7,674 nucleotides of DNA, from the NCBI GenBank assembly GCA_021413595.1, contig JAIOQD010000460.1:1-7674 (forward strand), in the 5' to 3' direction. The notes under the pieces were generated by a model. It did no database searches and was not told where the DNA came from. It saw only the letters and a program-made list of their open reading frames with translations. Shown piece by piece: positions 1 to 7,042 of this stretch. The DNA is from Bacteroidota bacterium (GTDB taxonomy: Bacteria; Bacteroidota; Bacteroidia; 2-12-FULL-35-15). Made by a program: the position numbers and the translations under genes. Position 1 is the first letter of the stretch. Each line of letters starts with the position of its first letter.

Positions 1-1201
1 TTGGACAAGAACCGTTTGTTGTATAAAATAAGGTATACACGCCCAAAGCACTTGTTGATAGCGTGATCATACCTGTTGTAGCGTTTAGAGACAAACCAAT
101 AGGAGTTGATGAAAACGTACCGCCCGGTAAACCGGTGATTACGGGTGTTTGATTTGATCCGGAAATACAATAAGTTGCTGATGAATACAGAAACGAAGCA
201 TCATCACCGGCAGATATTATGATAGTGGTTGCTGCACTTGCAACCCCACAGGATCCGCTTGACGGAATGTTGTTAGTAACAGTATATGTACCGGGCGCAC
301 TAGCAGCCAGATCGATCTGACCTGTGTTAACATGCACAAATACTAATCCCACAGGAGTAGAAGAAAAGATTCCGGCACTTGCACCAATAACAAAAAGAGG
401 ATTAGGATTACTTCCATTTTGACAAAAAGGAGAACCGATATAGCTATAACCTGCAGAAGGATTGCTATTGGTAATTGTCATTGTTATGGAGCTTATATTC
501 GGACAAGCACCATTTGTTGTATATGAAAGCGTATAGGCTCCTAAAGCACTTGTTGACAAATCGATAGTACCTGTGGCGGGATTTATAGCCAAGCCGGCAG
601 GAACCGCTGAAAAAGCACCGCCTGGTAAGCCTGTAATTGTTGGTGTTTGAGCAGGCCCAGAAGTACAGTAGGTAGCTGAAGGATATGTAAAAGAAGCGTC
701 ATCCGTAGGAACTATTGTTACTATGGTTGAAGCACTCACTCCAAGACAAAGACCACTAGGTGGAATAATATTGGTGACCGTATAGGTGCCAGGAGCGCAG
801 GCTGATAAATCGATCTCACCTGTATTGACATGGGCAAATACAAGACCTGCAGGAGTAGCCGAGAAAACACCTGCACTTGCACCTACATCATAAACAGGAA
901 AAGGATTAGATCCATTTTGACAGACTGGCGAACCGATATCACTAAAAATGGCAGAAGGCGCGGCATTTGTAATCGTCATTACTATACAACTGGTATTGGG
1001 ACAAACGCCATTTGTTGAATAACAAAGATTATAGGCACCAAGTGCGCTTGTTGACAGGTCGATAGTACCTGTTAAAGGATTAATTGACAAACCAGCTGGG
1101 GTTGATGTAAAGATACCTCCTGGTAATCCGGTAATGGTAGGTGTTTGGTTGGTTCCAGACTGGCAATAGGTTGCAGAAGTATATGTAAAAGAAGCGTTAT
1201 C
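1..1201 (-). repeat. Alternating A/B Ig-like repeat array, exact 498 bp (166 aa) period
   Basis: The array lies inside the large left-hand coding sequence. Units read 1201-962 (A1), 961-704 (B1), 703-464 (A2), 463-206 (B2) and 205-1 (A3, cut by the window). A units are 80 residues and begin D[ND]ASF, then YC.SG, Q.P.ITGLPGG.F, GLS or GLA.N..TG, LSTSALG.Y and TNG.CP. B units are 86 residues and begin PSA, then IGSP.CQNGSNP, GASAG.FS.TP.GL, HVNTG.IDL and APGTYTVTN. The D[ND]ASF start recurs at 1201, 703 and 205, exactly 498 bp apart. A and B share the TPAGL...TG.IDLS...G.Y core, so both probably derive from one ancestral Ig-like unit (He_PIG-like, by recollection of the family). DNA copies differ at many third positions, so they are not recent identical duplications. 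Confidence 0.93.
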
Positions 1202-2509
1202 TAATGGGTTTACAGTAATTGCAGCATTGACAGGTGCTCCAGGACATCCACTTCCTATTGCAGATACTGCATAAACAGCAGTGCCGGGAGCAGTGCCTGT
1301 ATTTGTAAGTGTTTGTTCGAGCATGGTTGAATCAGAACCAAGCGTACCACCAGATACACCTGCCAGAAAAACAGTCCAGGAAAAAGTTGCACCCGCAACG
1401 TTGCTGGTTAAGGCAATGGATGTGGTATCTCCTGAACATAATGTTTGGGTGCTTGGGGTTACAAATGCAGAAGGAATTGGGTTAACAACGACTATTGCAG
1501 TTATTGGAGCACCTGTGCAAAGCAAGGTTGCAGGGGTAATGGTATATGTGGCGGTATCTGAAACCACTCCAGTTGTTGTTAAAAGTTGAGAGATAGTTGA
1601 ATCAGTGTTTGCAAATGCGCCTAAAGGAGTAGTTTCTACAACCGTCCAAGAAAAAGTTGTTCCTATCAGGGTACTTGTTAAGACAATAGAAGAGCTATCT
1701 CCTGAACAGAGTATTTGTGTTGCTGGTGTTGCCGTGGCAACAGGAGTAGGGTTAACAGTAATAACAACGATATTGGAAAAAACATCTGCTACACCTCCAC
1801 AGGAAGAAGCTTTTCTTCTGAACCATCGTGTATTTGCAAGGCCAACCGGTGGATCATAATTCAGACCAGTTGCACCTAAAATATCGATCCATGTAGTACC
1901 ATTATCATCACTGTATTGCCATTGATAAGTAGCATAAACGGTACCGGCTGTAATACTGCTTAAGCTATCAGGATCTTCCCCCGCACATATGGTATCATCA
2001 ACAGCAATAGAACCAGGAAGTATGGTTTGATAAAACCAATAATAACTCCATCTAACAGCATACGTCCCAGGATCGGAACCACAATTTCTCTGGTAGGTAT
2101 TGTAATTCCACTGGCATGGGGGATTGGTATTTATTATAACTGTCCCTAGTGTGGAGTAACCGCCACAAACATTATCATCGGAGCCACAAAACCAACTATC
2201 CCTTTCCCAGCCATCCATTGAAATAGAAATGGGAGCATTAGCTAACTGGGTTTGCGGAGCCACCCAGGTAAAATTAGTTGCACCTGACCATCCGCACAGT
2301 TCATCAATATCAACATTCCAATTATAAGTACCACTAGGAGTAGTTGCCCTTACCCTCCAGCTTGGATCAGGGTTTCCATTACAATCGTCACACCCCGGTT
2401 CGGTATAAGACAAATTATCACCATCAATTTCTACGGTAACATTTTGTGAATATGCATTCACGAAAAATAAGATTGTAAAAGAAATTATTAAGTAAATTTT
2501 ATTTTTCAT
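1..2509 (-). CDS. Giant modular repeat surface protein, 3' end beyond window (836 codons seen)
   Basis: I translated this frame base by base from the ATG at 2509-2507 to the left edge and found no stop, so the gene is intact here but truncated by the window. Residues 1-22 are a Sec signal peptide (MKNK, a hydrophobic stretch, then NAYSQ). Residues 23-165 form a Cys/Trp-rich domain I cannot assign. Residues 164-254 are an Ig-like module of the YQWQYSDDNGTTW...RRKASSC...VTVNP kind. Residues 255-344 and 345-436 are two PKD-like modules, each with an LCSGD motif, a FSWTV motif and a C-terminal VNP. From residue 437 an alternating A/B repeat array runs off the edge. Paired cysteines per module fit an exported protein. 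The start is chosen because it opens directly onto the signal peptide; the upstream bases are A/T-rich with no Shine-Dalgarno, as usual in Bacteroidota. A T9SS sorting domain at the unseen C-terminus is expected but not visible. Likely role: cell-surface adhesin or stalk protein (inference). Confidence 0.9.
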   Translation of the reverse strand, partial: MKNKIYLIISFTILFFVNAYSQNVTVEIDGDNLSYTEPGCDDCNGNPDPSWRVRATTPSGTYNWNVDIDELCGWSGATNFTWVAPQTQLANAPISISMDGWERDSWFCGSDDNVCGGYSTLGTVIINTNPPCQWNYNTYQRNCGSDPGTYAVRWSYYWFYQTILPGSIAVDDTICAGEDPDSLSSITAGTVYATYQWQYSDDNGTTWIDILGATGLNYDPPVGLANTRWFRRKASSCGGVADVFSNIVVITVNPTPVATATPATQILCSGDSSSIVLTSTLIGTTFSWTVVETTPLGAFANTDSTISQLLTTTGVVSDTATYTITPATLLCTGAPITAIVVVNPIPSAFVTPSTQTLCSGDTTSIALTSNVAGATFSWTVFLAGVSGGTLGSDSTMLEQTLTNTGTAPGTAVYAVSAIGSGCPGAPVNAAITVNPLDNASFTYTSATYCQSGTNQTPTITGLPGGIFTSTPAGLSINPLTGTIDLSTSALGAYNLCYSTNGVCPNTSCIVMTITNAAPSAIFSDIGSPVCQNGSNPFPVYDVGASAGVFSATPAGLVFAHVNTGEIDLSACAPGTYTVTNIIPPSGLCLGVSASTIVTIVPTDDASFTYPSATYCTSGPAQTPTITGLPGGAFSAVPAGLAINPATGTIDLSTSALGAYTLSYTTNGACPNISSITMTITNSNPSAGYSYIGSPFCQNGSNPNPLFVIGASAGIFSSTPVGLVFVHVNTGQIDLAASAPGTYTVTNNIPSSGSCGVASAATTIIISAGDDASFLYSSATYCISGSNQTPVITGLPGGTFSSTPIGLSLNATTGMITLSTSALGVYTLFYTTNGSCP

Positions 2510-2546
2510 TGTAAAATATTAATTTGATATTTAAATCAGTATTATT

Positions 2547-2579
2547 GAAATTTACATTTTCCAAATTGAGTTGACTCAA
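2547..2579 (-). promoter_or_regulatory. Possible Bacteroidota promoter for the left-hand repeat protein gene
   Basis: Reading the minus strand, a TTG (complement of 2577-2579) is followed after 22 bases by TAAATTTC (complement of 2547-2554). This resembles the Bacteroidota sigma factor consensus TTG, 17-23 bases, TAnnTTTG, with one mismatch in the -7 element. It would give a short leader before the ATG at 2509. Such AT-rich motifs are common by chance, so the call is weak. Confidence 0.3.
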
Positions 2580-2580
2580 T
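2565..2580. promoter_or_regulatory. Perfect dyad ATTGAGT-TG-ACTCAAT, possible operator
   Basis: Two 7 bp arms are perfect reverse complements around a 2 bp centre. The dyad touches the last base of the LRR gene's stop codon and covers the TTG proposed as the -33 element of the downstream gene. The short centre and the lack of a following T-run argue against an intrinsic terminator. A binding site for a dimeric regulator is the better guess, but there is no direct evidence. Confidence 0.35.
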
Positions 2581-3536
2581 CAATGAAGATCCGTTTCTGT
2601 GTCGTGTACTTTAGTTAAAGGCAATTTCTTCTTAACTTTTTCAATTTCAGTAGGAGGCAGGCCGGTTCCCCAGCAACTTAAAAAAGACAACTTTTTCAAG
2701 TTGCCGATCTCGTCAGGAAATTTATTTACAGGATTATAATAAACTCCTAGATAATCAAGATTTTCGAATGCTTTAATTGAAGGGGGAATTGCATTTAATT
2801 TATTATATCCAAGATTAATATAGGTAATGTTTGTAAGGGAATATAATTCAACCGGAATCTCTGTAATCGAATTGCTTGACAAACAAAGTTCATCCAACTT
2901 TTTGAGACCTGCAACAGAAGGTGGTATTTCTGTAAGATTTACATTGACAAGTTTTAATTTTATAAGATTTGTAAGATTCCACACCTCAACTGGAATAGTA
3001 CAATTACGCGAGACCCCACCAATTGTAAGTTCTTTGAGAGTAGTTACTTTCCCAATTTCCTTACTGATGCTTTCAAGAGGATTATCCTGAATCTGAAGAA
3101 CTTCAAGCACGCTGCATGACGTTATTTCAGTATTTATTGATGTTAGCAAATTCTTATTTACATGAAGTGCTTTTAGATTTTTTAATTCATTCAATCTGGA
3201 AGGCAGTTTAGTTAGAAAATTACCTGAAATATCAATTTCTTCCAAATTCGGAAAAAGAAAAAGTTCGTCAGGGAAATTAACAAGTGCCAAATTACTAAAA
3301 CGCGCACTGTGATAATAAGTTGGATTTTTGATGGCTTCAGGCAAATTGGAGAGCGTTACAACAGGGCCATATTTTGAAATCGGAATAAAATTATCGATAC
3401 CTGTTTTTGAAGCAGGATCAAATTGTTTAAGATAAGATTTGTCTTCTGATTGTGCCAGGACAGTGAAAGAGCAGAACCAAACTGCCAAAGCAAGGATAAG
3501 TTTAGATTTAGATAAAAAAATAATATTATTTTCCAT
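2580..3536 (-). CDS. Secreted leucine-rich repeat protein (318 aa)
   Basis: The protein starts with a Sec signal peptide (Lys10 and Lys12, a hydrophobic stretch to about residue 27, probable cleavage after VLA at 28). There is no lipobox, since Cys22 sits in VWFCS. A linker is followed by a degenerate repeat at 78-96 and eight leucine-rich repeats at residues 97-281: 97-119, 120-142, 143-165, 166-189 (24 residues, with an NCT insertion), 190-212, 213-235, 236-258 and 259-281. Each fits L..L.[IVL]..N.[LI]..[IL]P..[IVL]..L. A capping segment containing SCWGTGLPP and a Lys-rich helix ends the protein. No T9SS sorting domain is seen, so it is probably periplasmic or freely secreted. I chose the ATG at 3536; a TTG at 3578 in the same frame adds 14 residues ahead of the signal peptide and is less likely. 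The role is presumably protein-protein binding. It lies between two giant surface proteins on the same strand, 70 bp upstream of the next gene, which may indicate linked function. Confidence 0.88.
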   Translation of the reverse strand: MENNIIFLSKSKLILALAVWFCSFTVLAQSEDKSYLKQFDPASKTGIDNFIPISKYGPVVTLSNLPEAIKNPTYYHSARFSNLALVNFPDELFLFPNLEEIDISGNFLTKLPSRLNELKNLKALHVNKNLLTSINTEITSCSVLEVLQIQDNPLESISKEIGKVTTLKELTIGGVSRNCTIPVEVWNLTNLIKLKLVNVNLTEIPPSVAGLKKLDELCLSSNSITEIPVELYSLTNITYINLGYNKLNAIPPSIKAFENLDYLGVYYNPVNKFPDEIGNLKKLSFLSCWGTGLPPTEIEKVKKKLPLTKVHDTETDLH

Positions 3537-3916
3537 ATTAAAAAAAAGGATTAAACTATTACAAATTAAATGATTCAAAAACCTTGTAAATAAGCTTACG
3601 ACAATGCCTTCAGATATATTGAATTAGAAAACAAAAACGAAACTGATTTACTTTTTTTTAAATAAAAATATCAGGTAAAAGATTCAATATTTAACAAAAA
3701 GACTGAATTTAAAATTGTTATAAAAATAAGCTTCCATACCATTTATAAAATTTAGTAATGGCATAAAAATATTAATGAACAAATGAAGAACAGGGTAAAG
3801 TTATAAAAAAATCTGGAAATAAAAAGTTCACCGTCATTTCAGCTCTTTCAAGGCAAAATTTGGACTTTAACATAAAAAAAATAGATTAAAAATTGTAACA
3901 GGAAAAATTTTGTTTT
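3537..3916. other. AT-rich intergenic spacer without a gene
   Basis: This 380 bp stretch separates the stop of the large right-hand gene from the LRR start. It is very AT-rich with many A and T runs and stops in all frames. It should contain the terminator of the right-hand gene and the promoter of the LRR gene, but I found no convincing hairpin followed by a T-run, and no TTG/TAnnTTTG pair with correct spacing. The best -7-like word upstream of the LRR ATG is TTAATTTG, which lacks a properly placed TTG. Confidence 0.7.
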
Positions 3917-4192
3917 TTACTTAACAATTGTAACAGTGCCAATATAATTATGTTTTTTTCTGAACACATCCGTAAGTACTACCTTCCATGCATACACATC
4001 CTGCTGTGCCCTATCTGCTCCAAGATTAGCTTTACCATCCCAGACTTTACCGAGATCATCCGAATGAAAAATCAGGTTCCCCCATCTATCAAAAATCATT
4101 AATTCATATTTTATAATACCAACTCCTTGTCCTGAAAAACCATCATTTATCCCATCATTATTGGGCGTAAATGAAGAGGGGATAAAGAAACT
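3917..4192 (-). other. T9SS type B (gliding motility-associated) C-terminal sorting domain
   Basis: This stretch encodes the last 91 residues of the right-hand protein, starting SFFIPSSFTPNNDG. Diagnostic elements are FTPNNDGINDGF, the FDRWGNLIF strand, WDGK, VYAWKV and a short C-terminal strand ending in Lys. In the CHU_C/TIGR04131 family this domain is recognised by the type IX secretion machinery after Sec export. It makes the protein a predicted T9SS cargo and is the firmest taxonomic marker in the window. Confidence 0.93.
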
Positions 4193-7042
4193 GAATTCGG
4201 GGCCGATCACTATTTCATGTATCACTGTATCCAGACAACCAAAAGCGTTTCGGACAATTAAAGAAGTGTAATATACCCCTTCAGAAACACTTGGAAATAA
4301 ATGAACAGGATTTGCAGTAGTTGTTATTAATGTATCTCCATCACCAAAATTCCAGAACCAATAATTAACATCTGTTGATGACTGATCATTGAAAGTAATA
4401 GCCGGAGAGGTTACTGTTGAAGGGTTTGGAGAAGGATTAAATTCCGCCATAGGATTAGAAAATACATCAACCATTTGAAAAATTGTTAAAGTACCGGTAC
4501 AGGAATTACTGGAAGTTGCTGTTAAGGTAACATTATAAGAGCCTGTTTGTGAATAACAATGTGAAGGGCCGGGAATGTCGGAACCAACGCTGTTGTCACC
4601 AAAATCCCAGTTCCAAGTTGAAAGCGTGCCTCCCCCCCCGGCAACAGTTAAATCTGTAAAATTCACACAATGTACAGGGCATCCGGAAGTATCATTGACC
4701 GTAAAATTAACTGCCGGATTATTATTCAAATAGATAATAACATTGGATGAAGTGGCTACACAAGGCGGCCCTGCTGGATTATTTGTTGTTAATGTCAACA
4801 TTACTGAATCCTGAGCATACTCCGCATTAGTAGGCGTATAAACAGCATTTAATGCTGAGTTGTTTGGAGAATATGTCCCGCCTCCCCCACTCCAGGTTCC
4901 GCTTGTTGCTGAACCTCCAATTGTGCCTTCAAGTGTAATTACAGAACCATCACATATATTTTGATTCGCCCCGGCATTGGCTATAGGTGATACACTGATA
5001 TTTATTATCATACTATCACTCACAGAAGAGCAAGGGCCGGATGGATCATCGGAAGTAAAAACCAAAGAAGCTGTGCCCGTTTGTGTTTCAGATAAACCTG
5101 GTGTATAAATAGCGTTGGATGCGGTATTATTGGGATCATAGGTTCCTCCTCCCCCTGTCCATGTACCACTTGTTGCAGCTCCACCAACTAAACCTGCTAA
5201 GGGTGCCGTGCCACCAACACAGATAGTGTCATCCAGCCCAGCATTTATTATTGCCGGCACATTAATAGAAATGGTAATTGATGATGATGCGGGAAGGCAG
5301 GAACCTGGCGGATCGTCAGTTGTTAATGTTAACGTTACAGTACCAGCAATAATTTCAGTTGGATCAGGAGTATAAATTGCATTCAAGGTAATGTTGTTTG
5401 GAGAAAAGGTTCCGTTGCCACCGCTCCAGGTTCCAGTAGTAACAGAAGCACCAATAACACCGGCTAATGTGACACCATTACTTGCGCAGATAGCTTGATC
5501 AGGTCCTGCATCAGCTGTGGCTAAAGGATTAACTGTTACATTTACGATATCAGTAGATGCACAACTGGTAGAAGTTGTAGTTAACGTGTAAGTGGATATT
5601 ACAGGAGAAGCACCGGAGTTGGTAAGTGTTATGGAAGGGTTAGAGATAGTGGAATTCGTTAACCCTGTTGAAGGATTCCAGGAATATGTATTTCCAAGAA
5701 CTGCAGGAACTCCTATGATTCCGGTATCGCCAGTACAAAGAACAATATCAATACCTGCACTTGATACTTGTGCAGGGTTAACTGTTACATTTACCGGTTG
5801 TATATCTGTACATCCACCTAAGGCTGTTAATTGTATGTAATACGTGCCGCTTGTTGTTATTGCAGCTGGTGAAGATAAAGAAGTAGTTGCTAATGAATTT
5901 AACCAATAGGACATCACCCCGCCACCAGTAGTTCCTGAAGTGACCGCTGCTAATGTTATATCAACAGTTGTTGGGCTGCACACCGCTATTGGATCGGTTA
6001 TTTCTAAATCCGGTTGTGGATTTACGGTTACTATTACAGAATCTACTGACTGGCAGCTTGTGCCTGTTGCGGATGTGGTTAGCGTATAAGTTGTTACTAA
6101 AGGTAGCAGGCCGGTATTAAGAGTTGTAATACTGGGATCAGAAACAGTAGAACTGCTCAAACCGGCTGATGGCAGCCATGAATAGGAATTACCTGCTGTT
6201 AATGGAGCTCCGATATTACCAGCAGCACCCGAACATATTGTTAGATCTATACCTGCATTAGAACTGGGTTTAACGCCAACAACAATGGTCATATTGTCGG
6301 AATCGGGACAAATACCGGAGGCAGTATAAACGATAGAATTGTTACCAAGCGCTGCGATGGCGGGATCAAAAGTCCCTGTGGAAGGATTTGTAATTCCAGT
6401 ACCGGACCATGTGCCACCAGAAATATTTGAAGTTAGCATAATTACGGGATCGGTATTACAAAATGGTCCGGCCGGAGTTATAGTAGGCGTAGGGTTTATG
6501 GTTACAACTACCTGATCCAATGACATACATCCAGAAGCGGCATCCGTGGTTATCACTGAATAATTCAACACTAGCGGTGTGGTTCCGGCATTTACTTCTG
6601 TAATAGAAGGATTTGAAGCAATCGAACTACTCAATCCTGTTGAAGGTGTCCATGAATAAAAATAACCTATTACAGGAGATCCACCAATACTACCAGAAGC
6701 TCCCGAACAAATAGTAGTATCAACACCTGCATTTGAAACAGGAGGATCATTAACAACAATTATAAGTGTATCCGCTCGGGGACAAGCTCCTGAACCGGGG
6801 AGTGTATAAAAAATTGAATTGTTTCCGGAAGTTGCACTTGCCGGATCAAATACCCCTGCTGCTGCATCAGTAATGCCAGTCCCGCTCCAAACACCACCAG
6901 CAATATTGGCATTAAGAATTGCCGGGCCATCATATTTGCAGAAAGAGCCGGGATTCTGAATTACAGGATTATTTGAATATCCGGCTACTGAACTGGAAGC
7001 ATAAGAACAAACAGAACCTACGCAACTCCGCTTAAATACCAT
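3917..7042 (-). CDS. Main body of a T9SS type B surface adhesin (Ig/PKD modules plus sorting domain), 5' part in another frame
   Basis: The longest frame is 1041 residues. Modules in order: type A (GGVWSGTGIT, about residues 32-101), B (102-186), A (187-259), B (260-344), C (345-425), B (426-508), three tandem D modules (509-597, 598-687, 688-777), PKD1 with WNWDFGD (778-864), PKD2 with WFWNFGDG (865-950), and a type B T9SS C-terminal domain (951-1041). The last carries FTPNNDGINDGF, FDRWGNLIF, WDGK, DVYAWKV and terminal GTVTIVK, the CHU_C / TIGR04131 signature that routes proteins through T9SS to the cell surface or medium. The ATG at 7042 is probably not a real start: the first residues (MVFKRSC) read out of frame the DNA that the upstream frame reads as YQWYLSG, and there is no signal peptide, which a T9SS cargo needs. 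I treat this as the downstream part of the gene that continues at 7018-7674. Likely role: adhesin or gliding-associated surface protein (inference). Confidence 0.85.
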   Translation of the reverse strand: MVFKRSCVGSVCSYASSSVAGYSNNPVIQNPGSFCKYDGPAILNANIAGGVWSGTGITDAAAGVFDPASATSGNNSIFYTLPGSGACPRADTLIIVVNDPPVSNAGVDTTICSGASGSIGGSPVIGYFYSWTPSTGLSSSIASNPSITEVNAGTTPLVLNYSVITTDAASGCMSLDQVVVTINPTPTITPAGPFCNTDPVIMLTSNISGGTWSGTGITNPSTGTFDPAIAALGNNSIVYTASGICPDSDNMTIVVGVKPSSNAGIDLTICSGAAGNIGAPLTAGNSYSWLPSAGLSSSTVSDPSITTLNTGLLPLVTTYTLTTSATGTSCQSVDSVIVTVNPQPDLEITDPIAVCSPTTVDITLAAVTSGTTGGGVMSYWLNSLATTSLSSPAAITTSGTYYIQLTALGGCTDIQPVNVTVNPAQVSSAGIDIVLCTGDTGIIGVPAVLGNTYSWNPSTGLTNSTISNPSITLTNSGASPVISTYTLTTTSTSCASTDIVNVTVNPLATADAGPDQAICASNGVTLAGVIGASVTTGTWSGGNGTFSPNNITLNAIYTPDPTEIIAGTVTLTLTTDDPPGSCLPASSSITISINVPAIINAGLDDTICVGGTAPLAGLVGGAATSGTWTGGGGTYDPNNTASNAIYTPGLSETQTGTASLVFTSDDPSGPCSSVSDSMIINISVSPIANAGANQNICDGSVITLEGTIGGSATSGTWSGGGGTYSPNNSALNAVYTPTNAEYAQDSVMLTLTTNNPAGPPCVATSSNVIIYLNNNPAVNFTVNDTSGCPVHCVNFTDLTVAGGGGTLSTWNWDFGDNSVGSDIPGPSHCYSQTGSYNVTLTATSSNSCTGTLTIFQMVDVFSNPMAEFNPSPNPSTVTSPAITFNDQSSTDVNYWFWNFGDGDTLITTTANPVHLFPSVSEGVYYTSLIVRNAFGCLDTVIHEIVIGPEFSFFIPSSFTPNNDGINDGFSGQGVGIIKYELMIFDRWGNLIFHSDDLGKVWDGKANLGADRAQQDVYAWKVVLTDVFRKKHNYIGTVTIVK
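4632..4639 (-). repeat. Eight-base homopolymer (G8 on the coding strand) inside the adhesin gene
   Basis: The plus strand has a run of eight C, so the coding strand reads GCC followed by GGG GGG GGA within the AGGGG loop of PKD1. The frame is intact at length eight. Loss or gain of one base would remove PKD2 and the T9SS sorting domain from the product. Confidence 0.9.
4712..5518 (-). repeat. Three tandem D-type Ig-like modules of 89-90 residues
   Basis: Units lie at 5518-5252, 5251-4982 and 4981-4712. Each has AG.[DN]..IC near its start, then LAG or LEG, TSGTW or TTGTW[ST]GG.GT[FY].PNN, LNA or SNA.YTP, L.[FL]T[ST][DN][ND]P.G..C, and a closing I.I strand. The GTWSGG.GT core and the paired cysteines define the unit. 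The three copies are clearly homologous but diverged at DNA level. They form a stalk-like stretch between the mixed A/B/C modules and the PKD domains. Confidence 0.9.
5519..6965 (-). repeat. Interspersed A/B/C Ig-like modules in the right-hand adhesin
   Basis: Reading 5' to 3' the order is A (ending at 6740), B (6739-6485), A (6484-6266), B (6265-6011), C (6010-5768), B (5767-5519). A modules share FC..D, GG.WSGTGIT, FDPA, GNNSI.YT and CP..D. B modules share AG.D...C[ST]G, YSW.PS.GL, S.PSIT and a C-terminal VT[IV]NP. The single C module (AVCSPTTVDITLAA...GTYYIQLTALGGCTD...VNVTVNP) is a different Ig-like type. The upstream edge of the first A module is approximate because it lies near the frame break. 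Confidence 0.85.
7018..7042 (-). other. Apparent frameshift joining the two parts of the right-hand adhesin gene
   Basis: The upstream frame reads ...ATYQWYLSGVA and meets TAG at 7020-7018. The downstream frame, shifted by -1, is open across the same bases and reads VGSVCSYASSSVAGY directly after the stop region. The upstream frame ends inside an Ig-like module, and the downstream frame resumes with module-like sequence leading into PGSFC. One extra base near GTTGCGTAGG (for example GCGGTAGG) would restore a single frame. I see no classic slippery heptamer in the zero frame, so a real mutation or a sequencing/assembly error is likelier than programmed frameshifting. Confidence 0.75.

Noticed and set aside
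1..1201. CRISPR-like or non-coding tandem repeat
   Set aside because: The 498 bp periodicity is in-frame protein repeat structure with diverged codons, not short identical repeats with spacers.
830..1859. Plus-strand open frames at 830-1018, 1281-1589 and 1605-1859
   Set aside because: They lie antisense to the continuous minus-strand repeat protein and show no domain signal. They arise because the opposite strand is a low-stop, repetitive coding sequence.
2827..3090. Plus-strand 87-codon open frame
   Set aside because: It is antisense to the LRR gene, whose regular 23-residue repeats continue through the whole stretch.
3537..3578. TTG start at 3578 extending the LRR protein by 14 residues
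   Set aside because: The extension puts extra residues ahead of a complete signal peptide that already begins at the ATG at 3536.
3739..3761. Possible terminator hairpin CCATT...AATGG in the AT-rich spacer
   Set aside because: Only 5 bp of stem around a 13-base AT-rich loop, about 155 bp beyond the stop of the right-hand gene, and no immediate T-run. Too weak to call.
5592..5840. Plus-strand 82-codon open frame
   Set aside because: It is antisense to clearly modular Ig-like coding sequence of the right-hand adhesin.
7018..7042. Programmed -1 ribosomal frameshifting
   Set aside because: The direction (-1) fits, but no X XXY YYZ heptamer is present in the zero frame before the stop and no strong downstream stem was seen. 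A lost base is simpler.
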